Shown one piece after another: positions 10,291 to 19,174 of a stretch of 64,000 nucleotides of DNA. This DNA is from a virus. A program made the translations under genes and the position numbers. The stretch lies in IMG/VR virus record IMGVR_UViG_3300034062_003925, positions 1 through 64,000 of that record, one strand, 5' to 3'. The notes under the pieces were generated by a model, which was not told where the DNA came from, made no database searches, and was given only the letters and a program-made list of their open reading frames with translations. Numbering within the stretch: position 1 is the stretch's first letter; each line of letters starts with the position of its first letter.

Positions 10291-11199
10291 ATGGCAACAG
10301 GAACCTACGGAACAATAAGACCAGCTGATGTCTCTCCAGAAGATGTAGAGATAATCTTAAATTATACCCCATCGAGGGATGATACAGATAATTTTGTTTT
10401 AACTAAATTAGACGCACCGTCTATCCTAAGACCTTACTTTAATAATGCGAGTACGGGAGGAAACGCTGGTGTTGAGATTTTAGGGGGTTTATATAATTTA
10501 AAATTACCAGCTGACCAATTTAATAAGATTGGTATCTACACTTTATTAATTAGACCCGCTCAAATTAGAACTACAATATTAGATTGCGGTGTTTTATCGG
10601 CATTACCTAATGTCAGAGGAATTGTTATTGATTTAAATTCAGTACCAACTGAATTTAGAAATAAATTTATTAATCAAGGATTAATTGGTTTTAGAATTGA
10701 GTATTTAAACTCAGATGGAACAAAAATCCCTAATTTCTTTAGATTGATAACGTCTTCTTTTTTCTGTGAACCTATCGTACAAAATTTAACAAATACTTCA
10801 CAGAAGGCGATTAGATACCGATATACCGATAATAATACTAATTTAATTTTTTGTACTTTATCACCATCATCGGCACCAACAAATAAGCCAAACGCAATAC
10901 CTTATATAGGACAACCTGACCAAGAGATAACAATAACAAATACGTTCTTTAATCCGATTACTTTGGATATAGAAATTGCTGAACATGACTTCTCAACATT
11001 GGCAATTGCTTTATTTGGTAATCAGACCAAGTCAATTGATGATGGTATTTACACATTATACGACAGTCAAAATAATATTTACAAACAATACAATTTATAT
11101 GAAATTAGAAATCAATTTAATGAGTTGTTATATGAGGTTAGACAAGATAGGAATGATAATATTGATTTTAGTAAAAACTTTACAAACATAACTCAGTAA
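10291..11199 (+). CDS. Tail/baseplate structural protein
   Basis: A 302-residue protein with the N-terminus ATGTYGTIRPADVSPEDVEI and conserved-looking segments GLYNLKLP, YTLLIRPAQIRTTILDCG and NVRGIVIDL. I associate this pattern with a conserved virion protein in the baseplate region of T4-like environmental phages, but I cannot name it. It has no membrane segment or enzyme motif. It starts directly at the stop of the HNH gene and overlaps the next start by one base. The C-terminus (LYEIRNQFNELLYEVRQDRND) is likely a helical contact. Placement between PKD and large fibre-like proteins supports a structural role. Confidence 0.8.
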   Translation: MATGTYGTIRPADVSPEDVEIILNYTPSRDDTDNFVLTKLDAPSILRPYFNNASTGGNAGVEILGGLYNLKLPADQFNKIGIYTLLIRPAQIRTTILDCGVLSALPNVRGIVIDLNSVPTEFRNKFINQGLIGFRIEYLNSDGTKIPNFFRLITSSFFCEPIVQNLTNTSQKAIRYRYTDNNTNLIFCTLSPSSAPTNKPNAIPYIGQPDQEITITNTFFNPITLDIEIAEHDFSTLAIALFGNQTKSIDDGIYTLYDSQNNIYKQYNLYEIRNQFNELLYEVRQDRNDNIDFSKNFTNITQ

Positions 11200-14100
11200 T
11201 GGCAATTAAAAAATATACTTGTCCACCACAGTCTGCAACAGGAGCTGGTACTTTTTCTGACAATTTAGTTGGTTTACAACTTGTTGCGGGAGGAGGTCTT
11301 ACACAAGGTAATTTTGAGTTTACTACATCTACAAATGAAAAAACAAATAGAACTTTTAATACGGGGACTTTTTCTGAACCGATTAATTTAAATTCGTTAG
11401 GAATTGAATCTATTAATCAATCAAAAACTATTGTTGAAAATAATTTTAAGGTTTATCCTAATTTTGATTTAACACAGGTTACGAACTTTACAATGTATGG
11501 TTCTATGGTTAAAAGAATGTCGGCATCTATAACCACAATAATTAGTTATTTCCCGGGAGCGTTAGAATCGACTTTTATGGGAACAAATTATATTACAGGA
11601 CCTACGGCCAATAATATTTTATATAGTAAAACAAACAACGAGACAAGTTTTGATTTAGACTTATCAAGATTACGAAATCCTTTTGATATTGATTTTACCG
11701 TTAATTCGACAAGAAACTTACAATTAAAAGAAATTCAAGTATCTTCTTTACGAGATATGAGAGTAGAATATTTAAAATATTCACTTTACTATAAAGGTGT
11801 TGGTTATAATGTGGTCGGTATTGTGCCGACAACAAGTTTGACAAGTGGAACACTAAAGTTATATGTTTATGGTAATCCATTTTCAGGTAAGACATTTACC
11901 AATGATGATTTAGTAATACGACCAAACGATTTGGAGGTTAATAAAGTATTCAATGAGAATTTAGATGAGGTTGAAAATTTCTTATTAAATAGGAATGTGT
12001 CGCCAAAATATACTGCAACATTTAAAGTGCCAAAAGAAGCTGAGGACGGGAGTTATTATATTCAAAACACAAACATTTCTTGGCCTTTATATGGAGAATG
12101 GAATATTGATATTATAACAAAATCTTTTGAAACATATATCACAACGATAAATAATATTAGTGAATCTTTTGATTTATATAGAACAAATTTAGTATCAAGA
12201 TTTTTAACTACGGGTGCGTTTAAAGAATTTGATACTCCTGACCAAAAGGTTGAAAAAGTGTTACAAATTTACGGTAAAAGTTTTGACGATGTTAAGAAAT
12301 ACATCACCGCATTATCTTATATGACTTCGGTTAATTATAATGTTGGTAATGATATTCCATCACAATTACTTAAGAATCTTGCACAAACTCTTGGGTGGAA
12401 TATAAATATTTCACCAATATCCGAAACAGAATTATTAACCTCAGTATTTGGAACAACAAATAATAACGCTTCGGTTTATCCAGGTATTTCACAACAACAG
12501 ACTCCTGATGAATTAAATTACCAATACTATAGGAACTTGATTTTAAATTCCGCGTTTTTATTTAAATCAAAAGGAACAAGAAAATCAATTGAAATTTTAA
12601 TGAGATTAATTGGTGCTCCTGAGGCATTAGTTGAATTTAATGAGTATGTTTACCTTGCCGACCAAAAAATTAATTTATCACAATTTGATACCCAATTTGC
12701 CCAAATATCAGGAGGAACATATGTGCAACAAATCCCAATTTTAGAAGCGGGGAACATATTCTCAATTTTTGGACAAACCTATACAGGGTTTACAACAACT
12801 GGAGATATTCAAGACGTTAATATTACCCTTGATGAATATCCTATGGATGAATATGGTTACCCAACAACCCCTATTAACTCTGAGAGTTATTTTTTTCAAA
12901 TGGGTAGTGGATGGTTTGAGCAAACACCTCAACATAGGGCACCTGAAAATATTGACCTTACAAATAGTGTTTTTGTTGGTAATAACCCAAATTATCAAAC
13001 AGTATTGTTACCGTATTCGTATGGTCAAGAGTATTTGAATAGATATCGTAAGTTTCCGTTTATGGATTTGGGGTATACATTAAGGGAGACAATTGATAAT
13101 AATAAAAGTTGGGTTAATAATGAGATTGGTATTAGAACAAATCTTGATGGTAACTTTAACGCTAGGTATTATGTTTCAGATGAAAGATTAGTATTAAACG
13201 TTAAAAATGTGGATTTATTCTTAAATCCTGCTCAAGGAATTGCTTACGATATATGGTATATGTCTCAACAGTATAACTATCCAATACCTAATGAAGGGTT
13301 GAATTATGTGCCACCGACACCATGTGACCCAAAACCTTATAGTCCTTATCCAAGTAGAGGTGGGGTGGATTGGACCGAAATTAACCCTCAACCTAAAAGA
13401 AAAACTTTCTTTGAATTTGCCCAAACATTTTGGTTAAATACAATTAATGTTAGAAATAGACAATATTCGTCTAATGGTAAAACAGGTGGTTACCCTACTT
13501 TAGAATCTATTTTTTGGAGATACCTACAATCAAATGAGACCATTGGAATTCCAAACGATAATTTTACGTATAAAACTATGATGGAATATGTTAATGGTTT
13601 GGGTGATTATTGGATACGATTAGTTGAACAAATGGTTCCAGCAACAACAATTTGGAATACCGGAGTTAGACTTGAAAACTCAATCTTTCATAGACAAAAA
13701 TTTGTTTGGAGAAGACAAGAGGGGTGCCAATTAATAAAAATACCTTGTAAACCATGCTCAATCACTTCAGGTTTATTCTCGCATGATTGTCCATTAGAAA
13801 CTGTTGAGTGTCCTATTTATCCATGGACTAATCATCCAACTATAACGACTTTTAACGGAGTTTTAGGACAATTAATGACAAATTATTTAACAGCAAATGG
13901 TTATAATTTAAATGATTGTGATTTTAACGGAATGACTAGTGAATGGTTTGTTGATTTACAAATTGATAATGTAACGGTTGTAAAATATCCATTCTTTAAT
14001 GGTATTGGATATAGTAGCCCAATTTATAGTGTGCCAACAGGAACAACGTATAATGATGGTCTTTTAATTGCTTTAGAGAGTTTAAAAGATTACGGTTATG

Positions 14101-14219
14101 ATTATTATTTAACAACTACTGATACCGTAGTGTTATCTAATCAAGTGTGTACGGTGTCAGAACAAGGTATCAATTTTAAATTGAATATCGGAATAAACTT
14201 TAATATTTTATGTAATTAA
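11199..14219 (+). CDS. Large tail/baseplate structural protein
   Basis: A 1006-residue structural protein, translationally coupled on both sides (TAATG overlaps at 11199 and 14219). It has a Gly- and Thr-rich start, a helical centre (residues about 320-480, with RTNLVSRFLTTGAFKEFDTP and KKYITALSYMTSV, then a conserved-looking SKGTRKSIEILMRLIGAPEAL near 450), and a beta-rich C-terminus with a Cys-rich patch (LIKIPCKPCSITSG). The helical centre looks like a scaffold for multimerisation on the baseplate. I do not recognise a family name. Its place just before the SprB-repeat protein suggests that it carries or anchors that adhesin. Confidence 0.8.
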   Translation: MAIKKYTCPPQSATGAGTFSDNLVGLQLVAGGGLTQGNFEFTTSTNEKTNRTFNTGTFSEPINLNSLGIESINQSKTIVENNFKVYPNFDLTQVTNFTMYGSMVKRMSASITTIISYFPGALESTFMGTNYITGPTANNILYSKTNNETSFDLDLSRLRNPFDIDFTVNSTRNLQLKEIQVSSLRDMRVEYLKYSLYYKGVGYNVVGIVPTTSLTSGTLKLYVYGNPFSGKTFTNDDLVIRPNDLEVNKVFNENLDEVENFLLNRNVSPKYTATFKVPKEAEDGSYYIQNTNISWPLYGEWNIDIITKSFETYITTINNISESFDLYRTNLVSRFLTTGAFKEFDTPDQKVEKVLQIYGKSFDDVKKYITALSYMTSVNYNVGNDIPSQLLKNLAQTLGWNINISPISETELLTSVFGTTNNNASVYPGISQQQTPDELNYQYYRNLILNSAFLFKSKGTRKSIEILMRLIGAPEALVEFNEYVYLADQKINLSQFDTQFAQISGGTYVQQIPILEAGNIFSIFGQTYTGFTTTGDIQDVNITLDEYPMDEYGYPTTPINSESYFFQMGSGWFEQTPQHRAPENIDLTNSVFVGNNPNYQTVLLPYSYGQEYLNRYRKFPFMDLGYTLRETIDNNKSWVNNEIGIRTNLDGNFNARYYVSDERLVLNVKNVDLFLNPAQGIAYDIWYMSQQYNYPIPNEGLNYVPPTPCDPKPYSPYPSRGGVDWTEINPQPKRKTFFEFAQTFWLNTINVRNRQYSSNGKTGGYPTLESIFWRYLQSNETIGIPNDNFTYKTMMEYVNGLGDYWIRLVEQMVPATTIWNTGVRLENSIFHRQKFVWRRQEGCQLIKIPCKPCSITSGLFSHDCPLETVECPIYPWTNHPTITTFNGVLGQLMTNYLTANGYNLNDCDFNGMTSEWFVDLQIDNVTVVKYPFFNGIGYSSPIYSVPTGTTYNDGLLIALESLKDYGYDYYLTTTDTVVLSNQVCTVSEQGINFKLNIGINFNILCN

Positions 14220-17200
14220 TGTCGTGTCTTTTATCATATACTATAAGCATAACAGGTGACTGTTTAAATGATTTATCAGGAGCGTTTAGTCTTGATATCT
14301 TGGGAAGTGCTCCTGACTATACAATACAGTGGATTAGCCCTTATACGGGGACTACATCATTAGGGGTTGGAATAGTTAATTACTCTGAAACAGGGTTATC
14401 AGGAGGAACATATACGTTTAAGATTATTGATAGTTGTTCACCGGCAAATACTGTCTTACCCGTCAATGTTTATATTTCAACAGGAACGTGTGTTAGTATT
14501 GTGAGTCAACAAAATACTTTATGTGGATTAAACAATGGTTCTGTTACCGCAACAACATCTAACTTATATGGAACAGGTAGTTTTTATTTATATGAAATGT
14601 CTGATGGGTATATTACTTCAGGTATTACTTTAAGTTCTTCATATGGTTTTGGAAGTTTATCGGCAGGAACTTATTATGTGGTGGCAAATGACGGTGGTGG
14701 ATGCACAGGTAAATCTGAGACATGTATTATTAAAGATTCATTACCACTTGAAATTGGTTTATACACCGTAAATGATGCGGGTTGTGCGGTTAATTCAGGT
14801 TCTATACATATAACAGGATTAACAGGAACGCCACCTTATACTTATCTATGGTCACCAGGTGGCCAAACAACTCAATCAATAACAGGATTAACCGCGGGAC
14901 CATATATTGTCACAGTAACCGATGGTTCGGGATGTGTGCAAAGTAGTGGAGTAACTGTAACAACAGTTCCTAATGTCGGATTGGGTGCTTTCACGGTTGA
15001 AAGTCCATCTTGTTTTTCTGCCGATGGAGAAGTGACAATAACAATAACAGGTGGAACTGCTCCATATTATTATTCAGGTTCTAATGGGACAGTTGCGGTT
15101 AGTTTTGCAACAACATATACTTTTACGGGATTATCTTCAGGTGTGTTTAGTGTACAAGTAACTGATGCGGGGTTATGTAATTTTACATCATCCACATCAT
15201 TATTAACTCCAGGAGGACTTTCGGTGACCTCGGTCAATATAACTAATTCGGCGTGTAACAATACTTCAGGTAAAATACAAGTAACCATTTTTGGAGGTTC
15301 TGCACCATATACATATACTTTAACAGATTCGTTAGGTAATTCAACAGTAATAACAGGTAGTTTTACTTCATGGACATTTAATGGTTTGTCTTCGGGTAAT
15401 TATACTCTAACAATATCTGATATGGGGCCATGCGTTTTTACACATGCCTATACCATTAATAATGTTGAGTTATTTACGTTATCGGTTGAGACCACTGGTA
15501 CAACTTGTAATTTAAGTGATGGTGCGGTTACTTTGAATATTACTTCAGGAGGAACGGGACCTTATAATTATGAAATTGATGGACAATTTACAATTATAAG
15601 TGATTTATCTTACACATTTACTGATTTACCTTCAGGTAATTATACTGCGACAGTTACCGATAATAATGGTTGTGCGCAAATACTACCATTCACGATAAAC
15701 AACTCAAGTACAGTTGATTTTGTGTTAGTTGGAGGAGACTCTACGGATGGGACTAATGGAACTATCGATACTTTTATTACAAGTGGAGAACCTCCATTTA
15801 TTTTAAATTGGAGTTCAAATGTTAATGGACAAACAGGATTAACAATTAATTCTTTATCCGCAGGAACATATACTCTAACCGTTATTGATGATAATGGGTG
15901 TGTTCAAACAAGAGACATTATAATTAATGGATTCAACGTGATATCTACTTACCAAACATTCAATATTTGTGATGAAGATTTTATGAATACGGGACAAACC
16001 GTTAGAAAAGGTCCTCAACAAATGTTAACTGAAGGATTTTACGATTTAACTAGCGGTGATACTAATTGTTTATTACAACAAACAATATTTTATGCCGAAG
16101 TGACGGTTAGTGGTAATACTCAGACTCAACCTTTTTATACGGGAACAACATTAAATGACTATCCTTTAGATAGTTTGTTTTACGATGTGGTTAAAGAAAT
16201 TTTATTATCTTATGAAGGTGTTGGAGAAGTTCTTTTAGATTATTTAAACAACATAATAACTATCGACACTAACTGTAATTCAAATGTATCGTTAATTGAT
16301 GTGGATGTTAAAATTGACTTAAAAATATCTTACGATATTGATTGTCAAAGTTGTGGGTTACCAACTCCAACTCCAACTCCAACTCCAACTCTAACTCCAA
16401 CACCAACACCAACACCAACTCTAGCAACATTACCAACAGTTACTACTGATGGATATGCAAATTTAGGTAATGGTAGTGCTCAAATAACAGGAACGATAGT
16501 GAGTAATGGAGGGTCAACAATAACCCAAAGAGGTATTGTTTGGGGCACTTCTCCAAATCCTACTATTGCTAATAATATAGTATCTGATGGTTCAGGTAAT
16601 CCTGACGCATTAGGACAATTCATACACACCTATATCATACCGAACCCACATATTCCCGTATATGTAAGAATATATGCTACTAATGCGGTTGGTACATCGT
16701 ATGGTGCTCAAGTTAGTTTTACTATGCCTTGTTTTATTAAAGGAACCAAAATAACTCTAGCAAGCGGACTTAAAAAGAACATAGAAGATATATCTTATGA
16801 AGATTCTCTTTTAGTGTGGAACTTTGATGAAGGAAGATTTGATTCTGCGACCCCTCTTTGGATAATGACTCCAGTACTTACTCAATACGTAAATATTCTC
16901 TTTAGTGATGGTTCAAAACTTGGAATATCCGGACATTTAAATCATGACGGAGGTCACCGTATCTTTAACTTAGATAAGGGAGAATTTACTTACGCCATAC
17001 CTAACGAACATAGCCCTATAGGAACTCGTACATTTAATGATAAAGGAAACATAGTAACAATAGTAGGTAAAGAAGAATCTACCGAGGTTGAAGAAATTTA
17101 TAACGTAGTAACAAACCGTCATCTTAATATATTTGCAGAAGGTATTCTTACTTCACGAAGATTAAATAATCTTTACCCTATCGCGGATATGAAGTTTATT

Positions 17201-17404
17201 AAAGACGAAAGGTCTATTACTTCAATAGAAGAATTTAAAGGTGTTCCTGTTGAATACTATGAAGGTTTAAGATTAGGTGAACAACCACTAGCAACTAACT
17301 CAGAAGGATTCTTAGTAAAAACACCAAAAGAATTGGCCTATACTCTTCCTACTGTCGGTGAGTTAACACAATGGACTGTGGAATTTATAAAGAAAAAGTT
17401 GTAA
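14219..17404 (+). CDS. Tail adhesin: SprB-like repeats, Pro-Thr linker, FN3-like domain, Hint domain
   Basis: A 1061-residue protein. About residues 25-580 carry seven repeats of the SprB type (PF13573), each with a core like GGTAPYxYxW, LSSGxYTVTVTD and NGC. SprB is the mobile surface adhesin of gliding flavobacteria, so the repeats suggest a Bacteroidota surface or glycan contact. A conserved globular part follows, then a (TP)n linker encoded by hexamer repeats at 16361. Next comes a fibronectin-like domain in the style of Bacteroidota secreted proteins (RGIVWGTSPNPT, then VYVRIYATNAVGTSYG). From Cys838 (PCFIKGTKITL, KKNIEDISYEDSLLVWN) to about residue 985 there is a Hint domain. The usual terminal His-Asn of splicing inteins is not seen (SRRLNN instead), so only cleavage at or before Cys838 seems chemically possible. 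A 75-residue tail follows. Confidence 0.85.
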   Translation: MSCLLSYTISITGDCLNDLSGAFSLDILGSAPDYTIQWISPYTGTTSLGVGIVNYSETGLSGGTYTFKIIDSCSPANTVLPVNVYISTGTCVSIVSQQNTLCGLNNGSVTATTSNLYGTGSFYLYEMSDGYITSGITLSSSYGFGSLSAGTYYVVANDGGGCTGKSETCIIKDSLPLEIGLYTVNDAGCAVNSGSIHITGLTGTPPYTYLWSPGGQTTQSITGLTAGPYIVTVTDGSGCVQSSGVTVTTVPNVGLGAFTVESPSCFSADGEVTITITGGTAPYYYSGSNGTVAVSFATTYTFTGLSSGVFSVQVTDAGLCNFTSSTSLLTPGGLSVTSVNITNSACNNTSGKIQVTIFGGSAPYTYTLTDSLGNSTVITGSFTSWTFNGLSSGNYTLTISDMGPCVFTHAYTINNVELFTLSVETTGTTCNLSDGAVTLNITSGGTGPYNYEIDGQFTIISDLSYTFTDLPSGNYTATVTDNNGCAQILPFTINNSSTVDFVLVGGDSTDGTNGTIDTFITSGEPPFILNWSSNVNGQTGLTINSLSAGTYTLTVIDDNGCVQTRDIIINGFNVISTYQTFNICDEDFMNTGQTVRKGPQQMLTEGFYDLTSGDTNCLLQQTIFYAEVTVSGNTQTQPFYTGTTLNDYPLDSLFYDVVKEILLSYEGVGEVLLDYLNNIITIDTNCNSNVSLIDVDVKIDLKISYDIDCQSCGLPTPTPTPTPTLTPTPTPTPTLATLPTVTTDGYANLGNGSAQITGTIVSNGGSTITQRGIVWGTSPNPTIANNIVSDGSGNPDALGQFIHTYIIPNPHIPVYVRIYATNAVGTSYGAQVSFTMPCFIKGTKITLASGLKKNIEDISYEDSLLVWNFDEGRFDSATPLWIMTPVLTQYVNILFSDGSKLGISGHLNHDGGHRIFNLDKGEFTYAIPNEHSPIGTRTFNDKGNIVTIVGKEESTEVEEIYNVVTNRHLNIFAEGILTSRRLNNLYPIADMKFIKDERSITSIEEFKGVPVEYYEGLRLGEQPLATNSEGFLVKTPKELAYTLPTVGELTQWTVEFIKKKL
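16361..16422 (+). repeat. CCAACT/CCAACA hexamer array encoding a Thr-Pro linker
   Basis: About ten tandem hexamers (CCAACT and CCAACA variants, one CTAACT) encode PTPTPTPTLTPTPTPTPTL between the globular part and the FN3-like domain of the adhesin. The repeat is a multiple of three, so slippage would change linker length without breaking the frame. Confidence 0.85.
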
Positions 17405-17411
17405 CTTACTC

Positions 17412-17894
17412 ATGAAAATTCTCTTTCTTGACCATCAAGGAGTAATATACTTAGGGAAAGCGATTTGGCCAGATGGTAAACCAATACTCTTAGATTTTGA
17501 CCAAGGGGCGGTTAGTATTCTTAATGAAATAATAAGAGAGGTGGATTGTGAAATAGTTATCTCTTCTGATTGGAAAACGTGGGCAGATTTACCTAAAATG
17601 AAATCCTTTTATATTAAACAGGGAATAATAAAATCTCCAATCGGATATACGCCAATAACTAATATTAAGTATTTAGACGATATTGCTTATTTAAGAGCTA
17701 AGGAGATAAAAAAGTGGTTAGATTCTACAGGGAATATTACATCTTGGGTTGCAATAGACGACCTTGATATGGGAAAACATCTATCAAACTTTGTTTGGAT
17801 TGAGGATTCAAAAAAGGGTATAAAGGAGGAAGGAATAAAGAAAAGGATAATAGATTATTTATATAAATTCACCGAAACCCCCGGACATCTTTAG
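17412..17894 (+). CDS. HAD-like phosphatase/nucleotidase of the Swiss-army-knife RNA-repair type
   Basis: A 160-residue HAD-fold protein. Motif I is FLDHQGVIY (Asp7), motif II is VISSDWK, and the acidic motif near the end is WVAIDDLDM. The ISSxW and AIDD signature resembles HAD domains associated with RNA repair (HAD_SAK type), which act as 5' or 2',3' phosphatases. The second Asp of the usual DxD motif is Gln here (DHQ), which would impair general acid catalysis by the classical mechanism. The gene follows the adhesin after 7 bases. A phosphatase with altered chemistry or a binding protein are both possible; the fold assignment is moderate. Confidence 0.72.
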   Translation: MKILFLDHQGVIYLGKAIWPDGKPILLDFDQGAVSILNEIIREVDCEIVISSDWKTWADLPKMKSFYIKQGIIKSPIGYTPITNIKYLDDIAYLRAKEIKKWLDSTGNITSWVAIDDLDMGKHLSNFVWIEDSKKGIKEEGIKKRIIDYLYKFTETPGHL

Positions 17895-17918
17895 TGGTTG
17901 GGATGAAAGGTGAGTGAT

Positions 17919-17950
17919 ATAACCCCCAAAGGGTTATTTGATTTGTTTTT
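17919..17950 (+). terminator. Possible terminator after the late block
   Basis: A 7-bp stem ATAACCC/GGGTTAT with a 5-base loop, followed by a T-rich run (TTGATTTGTTTTTT). It also contains the stop codon of the small minus-strand gene, so it could serve both directions. The stem is short and the T tract is broken by G and A. Confidence 0.4.
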
Positions 17951-18107
17951 TACTTAAATTACCATAAAGTCTCATTAGTTTAAGGGACTCTTTATAGTTT
18001 TTTTCTAATCTATCTAATTCTTTTTCGCTAACCCCTTTTTCAGCTGCTTCATCAAAAGCTCTTTGAGATTCAACAACTAATTTAGAAATTGTTTTAAGTA
18101 GTTTCAT
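17934..18107 (-). CDS. Small helical protein (57 aa)
   Basis: A minus-strand gene of 57 codons, lying alone between two plus-strand genes. It is charged and helical throughout (VVESQRAFDEAAEKGVSEKE, then YKESLKLMRLYG). A TATTTAT box lies 5 bases before the ATG on this strand, the same spacing as upstream of several plus-strand genes, and the stop falls in a hairpin. Codon use is like that of its neighbours. No family is recognised. The promoter-like box and clean coding pattern are the reasons for calling it. Confidence 0.65.
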   Translation of the reverse strand: MKLLKTISKLVVESQRAFDEAAEKGVSEKELDRLEKNYKESLKLMRLYGNLSKKQIK

Positions 18108-18112
18108 ATCTA

Positions 18113-18119
18113 ATAAATA
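18113..18119 (-). promoter_or_regulatory. TATTTAT motif on the minus strand
   Basis: TATTTAT (ATAAATA on the plus strand) is 5 bases before the start at 18107. It is the same arrangement as at 19163 and 20605 on the other strand. Confidence 0.4.
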
Positions 18120-18148
18120 TATACCAACACACCATTTATTAAAATTTA

Positions 18149-19159
18149 ATGTTTAATATATTTAAAACAAACTCTATTATGACTCAAGATTTAGTATTTG
18201 TAACCGCACAACCTGATGTCCCATATTTTCATTGGCAAGTCAAAGTATATTCATACAATTTTATAGAAATGGGTATCGACCCTAGTCAAATCCATGTAAT
18301 TTTTGCAATGGTTAATGGTAATACAGAACCAACAAAAGAATCTTTAGAACTTAAATCTATGGGAATTAATGTTCACCATTATTTAGATGCTCGACATCAA
18401 AAACATTACATCCCGAACATTAAACCATTTTTAATTTATAAATGGTTAGAACAATTTCCTGAATTTGGAAAATGTTTTTTCTTACATGATGCGGACATTA
18501 TTTTTAGGGAACTACCTGACTTCGAAAGTTTGTTATCTGACGATATAACCTATTTATCCGACACTGTCGGATACATTGGTTACAACTACATTAATGACTG
18601 TTGTATTCGATACGAGAAACATCACCCGACCTCTGATAAGGGACAATTGATTCAAGAGATGGTGGATGTTGTTGGAGTATCGGTTGATTGTGTTAAATGT
18701 AATCAAGAAAACTCAGGTGGAGGTCAATATATTATAAAAAACACTGATTCGTTTATATGGAATAAAATTTATGAAGATTGCACTCCATTATATGACCAAA
18801 TGATGAGTTACCAAAAAAGATTCCCAATAAGTCCGGGAGAGATACAGTTTTGGACTGCTGAGATGTGGTCTTTATTGTGGAATCTTTGGTACTTTGGGAT
18901 TGAAACAAAAATAACAAATGAATTGGGGTTTTCTTGGGCAACTGATAATGTTAATATTTATGAGAAACAACCCATATTACATATGGCGGGAGTAACTCAC
19001 GATTTAAAGGGCTCCAAGTTCTATAAGGGAGAGTTCATCAACGTCAATCCTTTAAATAAATTAAAAGAAGATATGAATTATTTTGATTTTGTTGATACTA
19101 ATAGTTCAACAATAAAATACGTTGAGATAATGAAAAGGATTGTAAAAAATCAATTGTAA
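18149..19159 (+). CDS. GT-A-type glycosyltransferase-like protein
   Basis: A protein of up to 336 residues with a nucleotide-sugar-transferase look. It has an N-terminal Rossmann-like strand (DLVFVTAQPDVPYFHWQ), a DxD-type metal motif FLHDADIIF near residue 115, and a late His motif (PILHMAGVTHD). DxD motifs bind the metal that holds the UDP/GDP sugar. It lies between a HAD-like gene and the adhesins, so it may decorate fibres or host glycans. The start is uncertain: ATG 18149 has an ATTTATT box 8 bases upstream, but a second Met at 18179 (MTQDLVF) begins exactly at the conserved-looking core and may be the true start. Fold by motif; substrate unknown. Confidence 0.78.
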   Translation: MFNIFKTNSIMTQDLVFVTAQPDVPYFHWQVKVYSYNFIEMGIDPSQIHVIFAMVNGNTEPTKESLELKSMGINVHHYLDARHQKHYIPNIKPFLIYKWLEQFPEFGKCFFLHDADIIFRELPDFESLLSDDITYLSDTVGYIGYNYINDCCIRYEKHHPTSDKGQLIQEMVDVVGVSVDCVKCNQENSGGGQYIIKNTDSFIWNKIYEDCTPLYDQMMSYQKRFPISPGEIQFWTAEMWSLLWNLWYFGIETKITNELGFSWATDNVNIYEKQPILHMAGVTHDLKGSKFYKGEFINVNPLNKLKEDMNYFDFVDTNSSTIKYVEIMKRIVKNQL

Positions 19160-19162
19160 ATG

Positions 19163-19169
19163 TATTTAT
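19163..19169 (+). promoter_or_regulatory. TATTTAT motif, 5 bases before ATG 19175
   Basis: TATTTAT, five bases, ATG. It lies in the 15-base gap between the glycosyltransferase and the adhesin gene. Confidence 0.42.
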
Positions 19170-19174
19170 CGTAA

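Noticed and set aside
12762-13038. Overlapping frames on both strands within the 1006-residue gene
   Set aside because: Shadows of the structural gene; AT-rich codons leave few stops in the other frames.
17881-18149. Attachment site or origin in the largest non-plus-strand gap
   Set aside because: The gap holds a minus-strand small gene and a weak hairpin. No direct repeats, iterons or skewed AT-rich units were seen.
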